A DNA stretch of 53,901 nt from JAVVEW01 sp032251045 (GCA_032251045.1 JAVVEW010000012.1:1-53901), one strand, 5' to 3'. Positions 7,999 through 17,175 are shown, counted from the first letter of the stretch. A program made the numbers and translations. The notes: generated from the sequence alone by a model not told the origin.

Positions 7999-9463
7999 CC
8001 GCCGCCTCGACATTAACCCACTGCCGTAACAAGGGTAATAAATCCGTGGCGATCAAGCCGCGTTCGCCATCACTAGCTGCCTGATCGCCAGCGGCACCAT
8101 GAACGTAAGCGCCGGTTTTAGCGCTGTCCAACGCGCTCAAACCCTGCGCCCACAGTCCAGCGATGACACCGGTCAAAATATCACCCATACCTGCCGTGGC
8201 CATGCCTGGATTACCGGTATCGACCACAAAAAGCTGCTGGCCATCGGCAATGATCGTACCGGCACCTTTCAACACCACCACGCCTCCATACCGTTGTTGC
8301 AAAGCGCTTGCGGCTTGATAACGATCGGCTTCGATTTCGGCAACCGTGCTGTTCAACAAACGCGCCGCTTCTCCAGGATGAGGGGTTAAAATCCAGTCAG
8401 TGCGTCGCTCTGGCGCCTCAGCCAACAAATTCAAAGCATCGGCATCGACCACCGTAGGCAGATTCATGGCCAGCGCCTGAGCAAAACTGTAACGGCCAAA
8501 TTCACCCCGCCCCAACCCTGGCCCCAATGCCAGCACATCCGCGCCTTGAGCCAGCTCCGCCAACGCGGCCGGTGGGTTAAAACCATGCACCATCAACTCC
8601 GGGCGGTTCACATTCAAGACCGCAGCATGGTCTTTATGGGTGGCAATACTGACCCGCCCTGCGCCAACGCGCAACGCAGCTTCGCCAGTCATACGCGCCG
8701 CCCCGGAAAAACCCGGCGCACCACCTAGCACCCAGACATGGCCATTACGGCCTTTGTGACAATGCGCCGGACGGCGACTGAAATACGGCGGCTGAATAAC
8801 TTCAGCACAAGCTGTGAACGATTGATAGACCTTCGAAGGCAGCGCCAAATCGGTAAATATCCGGCGCCCTACGCAAGCCCGCGCCGCGCCGGTGTACAGC
8901 CCAGGCTTTGGCGCAATCAGGCAAACGGTATGCGTAGCGTTGACCGCAGTTCCCAGAATGGCACCGCTATCACCCTGCACACCAGAGGGCAAATCCACAG
9001 CCAACACCGGGCTGTTTTGTCGATTCAACCAGTTCACCGCATCAGCCGCCAGGCCGGTCAACGCCTTATTCAAGCCTGAACCAAACAGTGCATCGACCAG
9101 CAAACAAGGCTGCCCGGGCCGTTTAAGCTGGGCATGAAACGGCGTTAGCGTACCGCCCACAGCCAACCAATCTTGCAGCGCCAACCGCGCATCGCCGCGA
9201 TACGCATCCTTTGTGACCAGGCTGTAAACCTGAATACGGAACCCTTCAGCCTTAGCCAGGCGGGCCACCACCAAACCGTCGCCGCCATTATTACCCGGCC
9301 CAACCAGAATGATGCCGCAGCGCCTTTGTGGAAAGGCTTGCAGCCAGTGCTGGAACAACGCTTCGCCGGCACGTTGCATCAGCGCATAGCCGGAATACAG
9401 CCCCTGATTGATAATCCAGGCGTCAATGGCCCGTGATGTGGCAACCGAATACAGTGATTTCAT
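7988..9463 (-). CDS. nnr: Bifunctional NAD(P)H-hydrate epimerase / ADP-dependent NAD(P)H-hydrate dehydratase
   Basis: A 491-residue two-domain repair enzyme. The N-terminal YjeF_N epimerase domain has GPGNNGGDG at residues 55-63 and the Asp of VDALFGSGLNK; the C-terminal ribokinase-like dehydratase domain has GHVWVLGGAPGFSGA and GNPGMATAGMGDILTG near residues 415-430. It restores NADH and NADPH damaged by hydration. The start at 9463 is supported by GGAG about 7 nt ahead; the longer frame to 9532 is not. It is translated together with tsaE. Confidence 0.96.
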   Translation of the reverse strand: MKSLYSVATSRAIDAWIINQGLYSGYALMQRAGEALFQHWLQAFPQRRCGIILVGPGNNGGDGLVVARLAKAEGFRIQVYSLVTKDAYRGDARLALQDWLAVGGTLTPFHAQLKRPGQPCLLVDALFGSGLNKALTGLAADAVNWLNRQNSPVLAVDLPSGVQGDSGAILGTAVNATHTVCLIAPKPGLYTGAARACVGRRIFTDLALPSKVYQSFTACAEVIQPPYFSRRPAHCHKGRNGHVWVLGGAPGFSGAARMTGEAALRVGAGRVSIATHKDHAAVLNVNRPELMVHGFNPPAALAELAQGADVLALGPGLGRGEFGRYSFAQALAMNLPTVVDADALNLLAEAPERRTDWILTPHPGEAARLLNSTVAEIEADRYQAASALQQRYGGVVVLKGAGTIIADGQQLFVVDTGNPGMATAGMGDILTGVIAGLWAQGLSALDSAKTGAYVHGAAGDQAASDGERGLIATDLLPLLRQWVNVEAADAD

Positions 9464-9628
9464 GGCGCACTCCAACAGCACAAAACGGCCACCGGCTTTA
9501 TGACCATCAGCGGTGAAAAGCCTACTGCACACAGACCAGGATACAGACTTAATCGGCGCTCACTCAATGCCAAGCATTCACAGACATAACGGTACAGAAT
9601 GCTATGGGTAAAGACCTGCTCTGGCGGC

Positions 9629-9660
9629 TTCCCCTGTTGGTAAAGGAGGGGTGAAGGGGA
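9629..9660. repeat. Interspersed CCCCT/AGGGG hairpin between nnr and fdxA
   Basis: CTTCCCCT is followed by AGGGG and GAAGGGGA, giving two alternative stems; on the plus strand a run of six T follows. Since both flanking genes read leftward, the T-run is on the wrong side to be their terminator. It resembles the hairpins at 4808, 34948 and 50120. Confidence 0.45.
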
Positions 9661-9679
9661 TTTTTTCAAAAGCGCAAGC

Positions 9680-10003
9680 TTACTTTTCCAACATCGCTAA
9701 TTTGCCCGGCTTGCCATCCCAGTCCTGTGCATCAGGCAGAGGGTCTTTAACCTCGCTGATCACCGGCCATTGCTGAGCCAGTTCAGCATTCAGCTGTAAG
9801 AAAACTTCCTGACCTGCAGGCAATTCATCTTCGGCAAAAATCGCACCTGCCGGACATTCCGGCTCACACAAAGTGCAATCAATACATTCATCCGGGTCAA
9901 TCACCAGAAAATTTGGCCCTTCGTGAAAGCAATCGACCGGGCAAACATCAACACAGTCGGTAAATTTACATTTAATACAATTCTCAGTGACGACAAAAGT
10001 CAT
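9680..10003 (-). CDS. fdxA: Seven-iron ferredoxin (3Fe-4S / 4Fe-4S)
   Basis: A 107-residue FdxA-type ferredoxin. Cysteines at 9, 17 and 50 would bind the 3Fe-4S cluster and those at 21, 40, 43 and 46 the 4Fe-4S cluster, with extra Cys12 and Cys25; the spacing matches Azotobacter ferredoxin I with a shift of one residue. The acidic C-terminal extension is also typical. It is a low-potential electron carrier in the cytoplasm. An AAGGG site precedes the start. It appears to be a single-gene unit, separated from the upstream GGDEF-EAL gene by a terminator-like hairpin. Confidence 0.95.
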   Translation of the reverse strand: MTFVVTENCIKCKFTDCVDVCPVDCFHEGPNFLVIDPDECIDCTLCEPECPAGAIFAEDELPAGQEVFLQLNAELAQQWPVISEVKDPLPDAQDWDGKPGKLAMLEK

Positions 10004-10025
10004 AAATAAAACCCTTAAATTAAAG

Positions 10026-10064
10026 GTAAAAATAATTCAAGACTGATCCAGAATACCAGTCTTG
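10026..10064 (-). terminator. Likely rho-independent terminator after the GGDEF-EAL gene
   Basis: Perfect 8-bp stem, CAAGACTG (10038-10045) with CAGTCTTG (10057-10064), loop of 11 nt. Read on the minus strand it is followed by AATTATTTTTA. It lies between the stop of the upstream gene (10122) and the fdxA start (10003), where a terminator is expected. Confidence 0.6.
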
Positions 10065-10121
10065 CCTGCAAAGTGGCGGCGATTTTAGCATGGCCGGGGG
10101 CAAAGCTCTACATTGCAGTTA

Positions 10122-12704
10122 TCACGCATCATCAAGGCTTGTTCGCTCAGCATCGCTGTCAGTCGTGACCCAGGCCTGGAATTCAGCCACCGGCAATGGC
10201 CGGGAAAACAAAAAACCTTGAAACAAATGGCATTTCAACTGCTTCAGAAAAGTCAACTGCGCAGTCGTTTCCACACCTTCGGCCACAACCACAAAATCCA
10301 GCTTGTTAGCCATGGCAATAATGGTTTCAACAATAACCGCATTATGTGCATCGCTGCCCAGATTACTAACGAAGCGTTGATCGATTTTCAGTTGCCGCAA
10401 CGGAAACTGGGTTAAATAGGCTAAAGAAGAATACCCAGTACCGAAATCATCAATAGCAATGCAAACACCAAAAGCCGTCAGGGCACGCATTTTTTCGACA
10501 CTATCGGCAACATCGTGCATCAATAAACTCTCGGTGATTTCAATCAACAGCGACTTAGGCGCGATACCAGCCGACTTGACCGTGGTTATGACATGCTCGA
10601 CAAAAGATTTATGGCGAAATTGCGGCGCACTGACATTAACCGCGACATGATCGAGCATCAAGCCTTGCTGGCACCATTGTTTGATTTGCTGGCAAGCTTG
10701 TTCAATCACCCAGCGGCCCAGGTCTTGAATCAAACCGGTTTCCTCGGCAATGGGAATAAATGTTGCTGGTGAGACCAAGCCTTGCTCGGGATGTAGCCAA
10801 CGAATCAAAGCTTCTGCGGCAACAACCTGGCCGGCGCCATTGATCTGTGGCTGGTAATAAAGAAGAAACTGGCGCTGCTCTACCGCGACGCGCAAAGCAC
10901 TTTCCATTTGCAAGCGTTGGTCGGCGGCTTGCTGCATACTGTAATCGAAAAAGCTGATGCAATTGCGGCCCTGTTCCTTAGAACGGTACATGGCCGTATC
11001 GGCCTGTTGCAGTAAGTGAGTCGCATCCAGTCCGCAACGATCAGAAAACAAGGTAATGCCCATGCTGGCGCTGAAATACTGCTCGCCGTCTGCAATGTCA
11101 TAAGGGGCATTCAACGCTGACATCACTTTTTCCGACAACAGTAACGTATTGTGCGTCGCCTCACGTAAATCCGAACTTTGACAATCTAACAATACGACAA
11201 ACTCATCCCCGCCCAAACGCGCTGCGGTATCTTGTTCGCGCAAGGTGTCTTTAAGCCGCTTGGCCACCTGCACCAGTAACATATCACCGGCCTGATGCCC
11301 TAAGGAATCGTTCAGTAATTTGAAACGATCCAGATCCATATATAAAATGGCGCCATAGCCGGGGCGGCGCTTGGCCTGCACCTGCATTTGTTCGATGCGT
11401 TCCAGCAACAAACGCCGATTGGCCAATTCGGTTAAAGGGTCATAAAATGCCAATTGGGAAATATACTCTTCGAACTTTTTCTTTTCGCTTAGATCGGTTA
11501 ACACCGCGACATAGTGGGTTATCTGCTGATGCGTATTTTTCACTGCGGTAATGCTCTGCCAAACCGGAAAAATGGAGCCATCTTTTCGGCGATCCCAGAT
11601 CTCACCTTCGTAGCGCCCCCGTGTCAGCAAACTGCGCCACATATCTTCGTAAAATATATCGCTGTGTTGGTCGGAATGCAGCAGGCGCGGATTCTGGCCC
11701 ATTACCTCATCAGCGGCATAGCCGGTCATTTCGCTAAATGCTCGATTAACCCGCAAAATAGTCGCTTCAGCATCGGTAATCATGATGCCTTGCAGACTCT
11801 CAAAAGTAATCGCGGCCAGTTTAAGCTCCTGCTCGGCCTGTTTTTGCTCCGTAATATCCAGCCAGGCGCCGAATACTTCACCCTCCGGGGTCGTGATGGA
11901 TTTATCATAGATCCAACGATACTCGCCATATTTATCAAGAAATCGATATTCCAGCGTCAATTTCCCCATTTGACACAGCTGCTTTGATGCAGACATCACC
12001 CCCGCATAGTCTTCACCATGCAACCGCTCAAACCATAGCTGTGGATTCTGATACCATTCAAGCGGTTCGAAACCGCTGATACGCGCAAACGTATCGCTGA
12101 CAAACAAAGTCTCCAAAGGGAATTTGACATCACCGGTTTGCCGCAAATGATAAATGGCCGCAGGTGAAACATTCACCGCATGCTTGAAGCGTTGTTCGCT
12201 TTCTTGCAAGGCACGATTACTTTCTTTTAACAAAACAATGCTGTTATCCAGCTCCTCATTCAAATGTTCGAGTTCTTTCTGGGTTCGGCAATGTTGCTCG
12301 ATTTCTTCACTTAAACGTTGATTGGCGGCCACCAGCATGGATGGACTCGGTAAGGCCACGGCCTTGGGAATCAGCTGCCACAACACCACCGCTGAAAGGG
12401 TTGACACCAGGGCGGTCAATACATCAACCCCCGCAGATAGGCCATAAACGGGCCACCAAACCGTCACCACATGCATGACATGCGTCACGCCACAGGCAGA
12501 GATAAACAAGCTGAACAATACAAACAGCCCTTGGAATTCAATATCTTTACGGAGATAGACAAAACGCACCAGCCCGGCGGAAATCATGAAATACGCCAAT
12601 GCGACCAGTCCATTCGCAAGCACTGTTACCCAAAGCACCAGGCTGTCCTGAGCAAAACAATAGGCATGAGGTAGAAAATCACCATTGCCAAAGAAAAAAT
12701 CCAT
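10122..12704 (-). CDS. Ethylene-receptor-like membrane sensor fused to PAS-PAS-GGDEF-EAL (c-di-GMP turnover)
   Basis: An 860-residue protein. Residues about 20-115 form three membrane helices resembling the plant ETR1 ethylene-binding domain and its bacterial relatives, with a constant offset of six: Tyr38, Ile41, Cys71 and His75 match ETR1 Tyr32, Ile35, Cys65 and His69 (the Cu(I) ligands are the Cys and His), but ETR1 Asp25 is Asn31 here. A coiled coil (125-172), two PAS domains (about 170-290 and 292-410), a GGDEF domain (418-590) and an EAL domain (about 600-850) follow. GGDEF is intact at 498-502 with an RxxD product-inhibition site at 489-492; EAL residues (EAL 631-633, ESLL, DDFGTGYS, AEGVE) are intact. 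It may therefore make or degrade c-di-GMP in response to a membrane signal. Transcribed alone. Confidence 0.9.
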   Translation of the reverse strand: MDFFFGNGDFLPHAYCFAQDSLVLWVTVLANGLVALAYFMISAGLVRFVYLRKDIEFQGLFVLFSLFISACGVTHVMHVVTVWWPVYGLSAGVDVLTALVSTLSAVVLWQLIPKAVALPSPSMLVAANQRLSEEIEQHCRTQKELEHLNEELDNSIVLLKESNRALQESEQRFKHAVNVSPAAIYHLRQTGDVKFPLETLFVSDTFARISGFEPLEWYQNPQLWFERLHGEDYAGVMSASKQLCQMGKLTLEYRFLDKYGEYRWIYDKSITTPEGEVFGAWLDITEQKQAEQELKLAAITFESLQGIMITDAEATILRVNRAFSEMTGYAADEVMGQNPRLLHSDQHSDIFYEDMWRSLLTRGRYEGEIWDRRKDGSIFPVWQSITAVKNTHQQITHYVAVLTDLSEKKKFEEYISQLAFYDPLTELANRRLLLERIEQMQVQAKRRPGYGAILYMDLDRFKLLNDSLGHQAGDMLLVQVAKRLKDTLREQDTAARLGGDEFVVLLDCQSSDLREATHNTLLLSEKVMSALNAPYDIADGEQYFSASMGITLFSDRCGLDATHLLQQADTAMYRSKEQGRNCISFFDYSMQQAADQRLQMESALRVAVEQRQFLLYYQPQINGAGQVVAAEALIRWLHPEQGLVSPATFIPIAEETGLIQDLGRWVIEQACQQIKQWCQQGLMLDHVAVNVSAPQFRHKSFVEHVITTVKSAGIAPKSLLIEITESLLMHDVADSVEKMRALTAFGVCIAIDDFGTGYSSLAYLTQFPLRQLKIDQRFVSNLGSDAHNAVIVETIIAMANKLDFVVVAEGVETTAQLTFLKQLKCHLFQGFLFSRPLPVAEFQAWVTTDSDAERTSLDDA

Positions 12705-13320
12705 AGCGTCTCCAGATCAACCAGCCGACATCAGGCAACATATCGCCATGCTACGCATCACCCTCATGACAACACAAGCAAGGCTATTCTTATATACTCA
12801 TAATAATGCGACATTTGGCATTAGGTGGCCGCCCTAGCGTTGCCACTTATCCAAATCAACAGCGGAAAAAACTCATTACTGACGAACGTATATGACTGTC
12901 TTACCATGCCATATCACGCAGCATCGGCAAAACTAATACCACTATAAAGCTTCATGCGCCCATTCTGAAAACATGAACCGCTTGAATGTGATATTTAATG
13001 CCCTCTGCGCAGTTATTTATTCGCAGCATCCTAACGGACAAACCAGCATTGAAACATAGTTTTTAATTATGCGTTATTTATGCTAGGATATTTACCGGTT
13101 TATTACTTGAGTAACAGCTCAAAAACACCGCCTGACCCGCTTTAATCTCTTTGCTAGTGCTGAACCTGTTGTTGATAGCGTTTTATCTGACAGGCATCCT
13201 GGCTGGAAACATTACTGGCCTGCTAAGGCGCGTTGATTCCTCATCACGCAAGGCATCCGCAAAATGAAGGTTAAGCTGCTATCAGGAAATGTCATTTTAT
13301 TCATTGCTGGCAAACTAACC
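12705..13320. other. Long non-coding gap upstream of two divergent genes
   Basis: About 600 AT-richer bases with no convincing gene. It must hold the promoters of the c-di-GMP enzyme (leftward) and the H-NS-like gene (rightward). A weak plus-strand match is TTGAAA at 13049-13054 with CGTTAT 17 nt later (13072-13077). I see no repeat or clear hairpin. AT-rich DNA ahead of an H-NS-type gene could allow autoregulation, but this is inference. Confidence 0.4.
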
Positions 13321-13644
13321 ATGACTGACTTAAAGAACCTTTCTGAATCTGAACTTCATAACTTTATTTCCGAGGCCAATCAGGCTCTGAGAGAAATTCA
13401 AAAGACAAAACGCAAGGAAGTGACAGAGGAAATCCAAAAACTGGCGGCCTCCATTAACTGCCGAGCACAACTCATCAGCCTCGACCAGGAAAACAATGCG
13501 GCACCACAGCGGCGCAGCAAAGTGCCTATCAAATATCGTAACCCAGATAACCCTCAGCAAACCTGGAAAGGCCGTGGCCAGAAACCACGCTGGTTAAGAG
13601 AGAAACTAGACCAAGGCCACGATATTACAGAATTTTCCGTTTAA
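13321..13644 (+). CDS. H-NS-family DNA-binding protein
   Basis: A 107-residue protein with an N-terminal helical oligomerisation region (about residues 1-45, rich in Glu, Lys and Leu) and a C-terminal H-NS domain: KYRNPDNPQQTWKGRGQKPRW at 71-91, where the GRGQKPRW stretch is the AT-hook-like minor-groove motif. H-NS proteins coat AT-rich and horizontally acquired DNA and silence it. I take the start at 13321 (MTDLKNLSE), the usual family N-terminus; an ATG at 13264 would add 19 residues unlike the family. Its stop overlaps that of the convergent FAH-family gene by three bases. Confidence 0.88.
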   Translation: MTDLKNLSESELHNFISEANQALREIQKTKRKEVTEEIQKLAASINCRAQLISLDQENNAAPQRRSKVPIKYRNPDNPQQTWKGRGQKPRWLREKLDQGHDITEFSV

Positions 13645-14498
13645 TTCGGCTCACCTACGACAGGATTGGTTAAACACCCAATCCTGTCAATCGCAATTTT
13701 AACCGTTTGACCGGGACGTAAATAGCCCCGAGGTTTCATTTTAACACCCACGCCAGCCGGTGTTCCGGTTGCAATAATATCCCCAGCTTCCAAGGTCATG
13801 GCCTGGCTTAAATAAGCCACCAATTCATAGCAGCTAAAAATCATCGACGCAGTTGAAGCATCCTGGCGCGGCTCCTGATCAACCCAGGTTTGTATACGCA
13901 ACTGCTGCGGGTTGCCAATTTCATCCGCAGTCACCAACCACGGCCCCAACGGCCCATGGCTATCAAACGACTTTCCCAGCGTCCAGGTTGGTGAGCGCAT
14001 TTGCCAATCACGCATACTGACATCGTTGGCGATGCTATAACCGGCAATAACCTCTCGGGCCTGTTGCTCATCGAGATCACGCGCCGTGCGTCCGATAATA
14101 ATCGCCAGCTCGCCCTCATAATCCACTTTATCAGAGATTTTCGGCTTGATAATGGCTTGCCCGGGGCCAATCACGCATGTGGTTTGTTTATTAAAAAATA
14201 ACGGGTAGTCAGGCTTGCTGAAGCCTGTTTCCTCAATATGATCGCGATAATTTAGACCAACGCCTAAATACTTGCCCGGCCTGGGTATCGGCGCCAGTAA
14301 TGTGACGTCTGCCAAAGCTAAACGCGCCGCGCCCGATGCAATAAACGATTGCAATGTCGCTTGCGCAGCCTCACCTGCGGCCAGAAAATCACACAAGGTA
14401 TTGGGCAGGTCAGGAAGTACGGCGGCATTAATAACCTCATCGCCCAGCACCGCGCCATAACCTATCTGTTCACTATAACGAAATGTCGCCAGTTTCAT
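13641..14498 (-). CDS. Fumarylacetoacetate hydrolase (FAH) family protein
   Basis: A 285-residue cytosolic metal-dependent hydrolase or decarboxylase of the FAH fold. The family core is visible: GKYLGVGLNYRDHIEE near residues 77-92, PLFFNKQTT, VDYEGELAIIIGR with the metal-binding glutamates near 125-140, GYSIANDVSMRDWQ, SFDSHGPLGPWL and the late TGTPAGVG. Members open the ring or cleave C-C bonds of 2-oxo acids (for example 5-oxopent-3-ene-dioate or acylpyruvates). No catabolic cluster surrounds it, so the substrate cannot be named; acylpyruvase or oxaloacetate tautomerase-like activity is possible. Confidence 0.88.
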   Translation of the reverse strand: MKLATFRYSEQIGYGAVLGDEVINAAVLPDLPNTLCDFLAAGEAAQATLQSFIASGAARLALADVTLLAPIPRPGKYLGVGLNYRDHIEETGFSKPDYPLFFNKQTTCVIGPGQAIIKPKISDKVDYEGELAIIIGRTARDLDEQQAREVIAGYSIANDVSMRDWQMRSPTWTLGKSFDSHGPLGPWLVTADEIGNPQQLRIQTWVDQEPRQDASTASMIFSCYELVAYLSQAMTLEAGDIIATGTPAGVGVKMKPRGYLRPGQTVKIAIDRIGCLTNPVVGEPN

Positions 14499-14588
14499 AG
14501 ATTATTCAAAGTCAGTTGATAGTGTGTTTGTGGTGTGCCAATAAGTGCTTTAACGCTGAGCCGCATCCATATCGCCTTCGAACGACCT

Positions 14589-16121
14589 CTATTCTTTAAC
14601 ATTCATCCAGCCGGCAAACAAGGTATAGGCCGGGTTACCGGTTTGCTCGCTATAGGCAAAACCGGACTGATCCATATACTGACAAAACATGGCCGTTTCC
14701 GCATCCTGAATCTGTACGCCCATCAATACCCGGCCAAATGCCGCGCCATGATTGCGATAGTGAAACAAACTGATATTCCAGCGCGCACCTAACACCTCCA
14801 GAAAGTCTAACAACGCTCCGGGGCGTTCGGGAAATTGCACATCATACAAACGTTCGGCTAAAGGCACTGTGGCATGACCGCCCACCATATAACGGAAATG
14901 CTCCTTCGCCAGTTCATTCTGGGTCATATCGATCACCGGAAAACTTTCGCTTTGCAAGGTTGCAAGCAACCTGGCGCGATCGTCCGCGCCACCGGTGCTG
15001 GTCAGGCCCACGAAAATATGCGCATGACCAGGGTCGGCGTAGCGATAATTGAACTCGGTAATGCCGCGCCCGCCCAATAGTCGGCAGAATTTCAAGAAAC
15101 TGCCCGGCGTCTCGGGAATAGTGACGGCCAGCAATATTTCTTGCTGCTCACCCACTTGCGCGCGCTCGGCAACATAGCGCAAACGGTCAAAATTCATATT
15201 TGCGCCACTGGTAATGGCAACCAGCTGTTGGCCTTGCAACTGCCCGGCTTCCACATAACGCTTCAGGCCCGCCAACGCCAGCGCCCCGGCTGGCTCGGCA
15301 ATGGAGCGGGTGTCGTCGAAAATATCCTTGATCGCCGCACAGATTTCATCGGTGGAGACTGTCACCACCTGATCGACATGCGACTTGACCACGGCAAACG
15401 GCTCGGCACCAATCTGTCGAACTGCCACACCATCAGTAAACAAGCCTACGCGATCCAGCCGCACCGGTTTGCCCGCTTGCAAGGCTTGTTGCAAACAATT
15501 GGAATCTTCAGGTTCGACCGCAATAATTTTGACCTTCGGTTGAACAAATTTGATATAGGCGGTAATGCCGGCCAATAAACCGCCGCCGCCCACTGGCACA
15601 AACACGGCATCAAGCGCACCGCTTTTCTGCCGCAACAACTCCATGGCCAAGGTACCTTGACCGGCAATGACATCCGGGTCGTCATAAGGATGCACAAAGG
15701 TCATGCCGTTAGACGCCGCCAAGGTTTGCGCATGTTGATAGGCATCATCGTAAGAATCGCCATGCAAAACAATATCAGCACCCTTGGCTCGCACGGCGTT
15801 GACTTTGATCGCGGGTGTGGTCTTCGGCATCACGATCAACGCGGCAATGCCCAGCATTTGCGCCGCCCTGGCCACGCCTTGCGCGTGATTACCCGCTGAC
15901 GAAGCAATCACGCCCTGCTGCCGCTCAGCCTCTGACAGCTGAGTGATTTTGTTGTATGCGCCACGAATTTTGAACGAAAAAACCGGTTGTAAATCCTCCC
16001 GTTTCAAATACACATCATTGCGCAAACGCCGCGATAAAACCGGCGCATAATCCAAAGGTGTTTCCACTGCGGCCTCGTAAACCCGGGCGCGCAAAATTCG
16101 TTCAATATAGCGAGTAAGCAT
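14589..16121 (-). CDS. ilvA: Threonine ammonia-lyase, biosynthetic
   Basis: A 510-residue PLP enzyme that deaminates threonine to 2-oxobutanoate, the first step to isoleucine. The PLP lysine is Lys51 in FSFKIRGAYNK; the phosphate-binding SSAGNHAQGVA and the glycine-rich VGGGGLLAG follow. The last 180 residues form two ACT-like regulatory domains (around 330-410 and 425-505), as in the isoleucine-inhibited biosynthetic form. Start at 16121 gives MLTRYIERILRARVY, the normal family N-terminus; 16142 would add seven residues. Divergent from rpiA, with which it shares an 83-bp promoter region. Confidence 0.96.
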   Translation of the reverse strand: MLTRYIERILRARVYEAAVETPLDYAPVLSRRLRNDVYLKREDLQPVFSFKIRGAYNKITQLSEAERQQGVIASSAGNHAQGVARAAQMLGIAALIVMPKTTPAIKVNAVRAKGADIVLHGDSYDDAYQHAQTLAASNGMTFVHPYDDPDVIAGQGTLAMELLRQKSGALDAVFVPVGGGGLLAGITAYIKFVQPKVKIIAVEPEDSNCLQQALQAGKPVRLDRVGLFTDGVAVRQIGAEPFAVVKSHVDQVVTVSTDEICAAIKDIFDDTRSIAEPAGALALAGLKRYVEAGQLQGQQLVAITSGANMNFDRLRYVAERAQVGEQQEILLAVTIPETPGSFLKFCRLLGGRGITEFNYRYADPGHAHIFVGLTSTGGADDRARLLATLQSESFPVIDMTQNELAKEHFRYMVGGHATVPLAERLYDVQFPERPGALLDFLEVLGARWNISLFHYRNHGAAFGRVLMGVQIQDAETAMFCQYMDQSGFAYSEQTGNPAYTLFAGWMNVKE

Positions 16122-16204
16122 AAAACAAAAGGGCTGAATCAAAGCATAGAATACGGTATTATCACACAGTTAATCCTTTCCACCCTGTAATAAGGACTTA
16201 TGTT

Positions 16205-16858
16205 ATGAATCAAAACGAACTGAAACAAAAAGCCGCGCGTGCTGCTCTGGATCACCTGAAAAATGTCTCGGTCCTGGGAATTGGCACCGGCTCCACCGTG
16301 GCCTATTTCATCGAAGCTTTGGCCGATTACAAAAATGCCATCGATGTGTGTGTATCCAGCTCGGAAAAAAGCACCGAATTGCTCAAGCAAGTTGGCTTGC
16401 GTGTGGTGGATCTGAATGAAGTGGACAGTGTGGATTTATATGTCGATGGCGCTGATGAGATCAATGCCCGCAAGGAAATGATCAAGGGCGGTGGCGGCGC
16501 ATTAACGCGCGAAAAAATCATTGCCGAAGTCAGCAAAACCTTTGTTTGTATTGTTGACTCCAGCAAAAAAGTCCAAGTGCTGGGCAAATTCCCATTGCCC
16601 GTGGAAGTTATCCCCATGGCACGCAGTGCGGTTGCCCGGGAAATGGTCAAACTAGGCGGCCAGCCCATCTGGCGGGAAAACGTCATCACCGATAACAGCA
16701 ATCAAATTATCGATGTGCACAACCTGGATATTATCGAACCGGTCAAACTGGAACAGGCCATCAATCAAATTCCTGGCGTGGTGACCGTAGGGATTTTCGC
16801 GCAGCGTCCCGCTGATGTCGCCATCGTCAGTCAAGGTGAGGAAATCGTCAGCTACTAA
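16205..16858 (+). CDS. rpiA: Ribose-5-phosphate isomerase A
   Basis: A 217-residue enzyme interconverting ribose-5-phosphate and ribulose-5-phosphate, central to the ribulose-monophosphate and pentose-phosphate routes. Motifs: GTGST at 27-31, the catalytic DGADE at 81-85, and KGGGGALTREK at 94-104 with Glu103 as the base. Length matches E. coli RpiA (219). AAGGA lies 8 nt before the start. The ilvA-rpiA divergent arrangement is common in Gammaproteobacteria. Confidence 0.97.
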   Translation: MNQNELKQKAARAALDHLKNVSVLGIGTGSTVAYFIEALADYKNAIDVCVSSSEKSTELLKQVGLRVVDLNEVDSVDLYVDGADEINARKEMIKGGGGALTREKIIAEVSKTFVCIVDSSKKVQVLGKFPLPVEVIPMARSAVAREMVKLGGQPIWRENVITDNSNQIIDVHNLDIIEPVKLEQAINQIPGVVTVGIFAQRPADVAIVSQGEEIVSY

Positions 16859-16906
16859 AACATAAGACTTTAATGGCCATCATGATGCAGGCCTGTTGAA
16901 TCCTGC

Positions 16907-16941
16907 CCTGGGCGTGCGACCCTCTTGGCCGCGTGCCCAGG
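16907..16941. repeat. Inverted repeat downstream of rpiA
   Basis: CCTGGGC (16907-16913) pairs with GCCCAGG (16935-16941) around a 21-nt GC-rich loop. No T-run follows. It could be a rho-independent-like structure or a repeat remnant next to the insertion element. Confidence 0.35.
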
Positions 16942-17013
16942 CCTACTAGCCAAAGCAAAGCATATAATCAGGGTCATGAGCTTTACAGTAACCGTTCCCT
17001 GCCCCCCTCATTC

Positions 17014-17076
17014 CAGCAATGCTCAATTTGGAGTCTAAAAAGGACATTGGGAGCACTTGGCGAGGATGTCGGCAGC
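17014..17076 (+). repeat. MITE-like repeat copy B, left half
   Basis: Starts with CAGCAATGCTCAATTTG and runs 63 bases to the 9-bp sequence GTCGGCAGC (17068-17076). The uninterrupted copy at 39943 also has exactly 63 bases from its left end to the end of the same 9-mer. The rest of this copy resumes at 18283. Confidence 0.8.
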
Positions 17077-17088
17077 GTAACCGTTCAC

Positions 17089-17175
17089 AGCCTGAAAAAA
17101 CGGGTCAGCACCCTGGCCAAATACGATCTGCTGATCATCGATGAACTGGGTTACCTGGCTTTTCTTCAGGGTTAA
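17089..17175 (+). pseudogene. IstB-like ATPase fragment (IS21-type helper)
   Basis: The reading frame over this stretch gives SLKKRVSTLAKYDLLIIDELGY, closely resembling the Walker-B region of IstB, the ATP-binding helper of IS21 transposases. Nothing recognisable precedes or follows: the frame stops at 17173-17175, and the left side is the inverted end of the element and then the MITE repeat. A full IstB is about 250 residues, so only about a tenth remains. It is a dead fragment. Confidence 0.7.
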
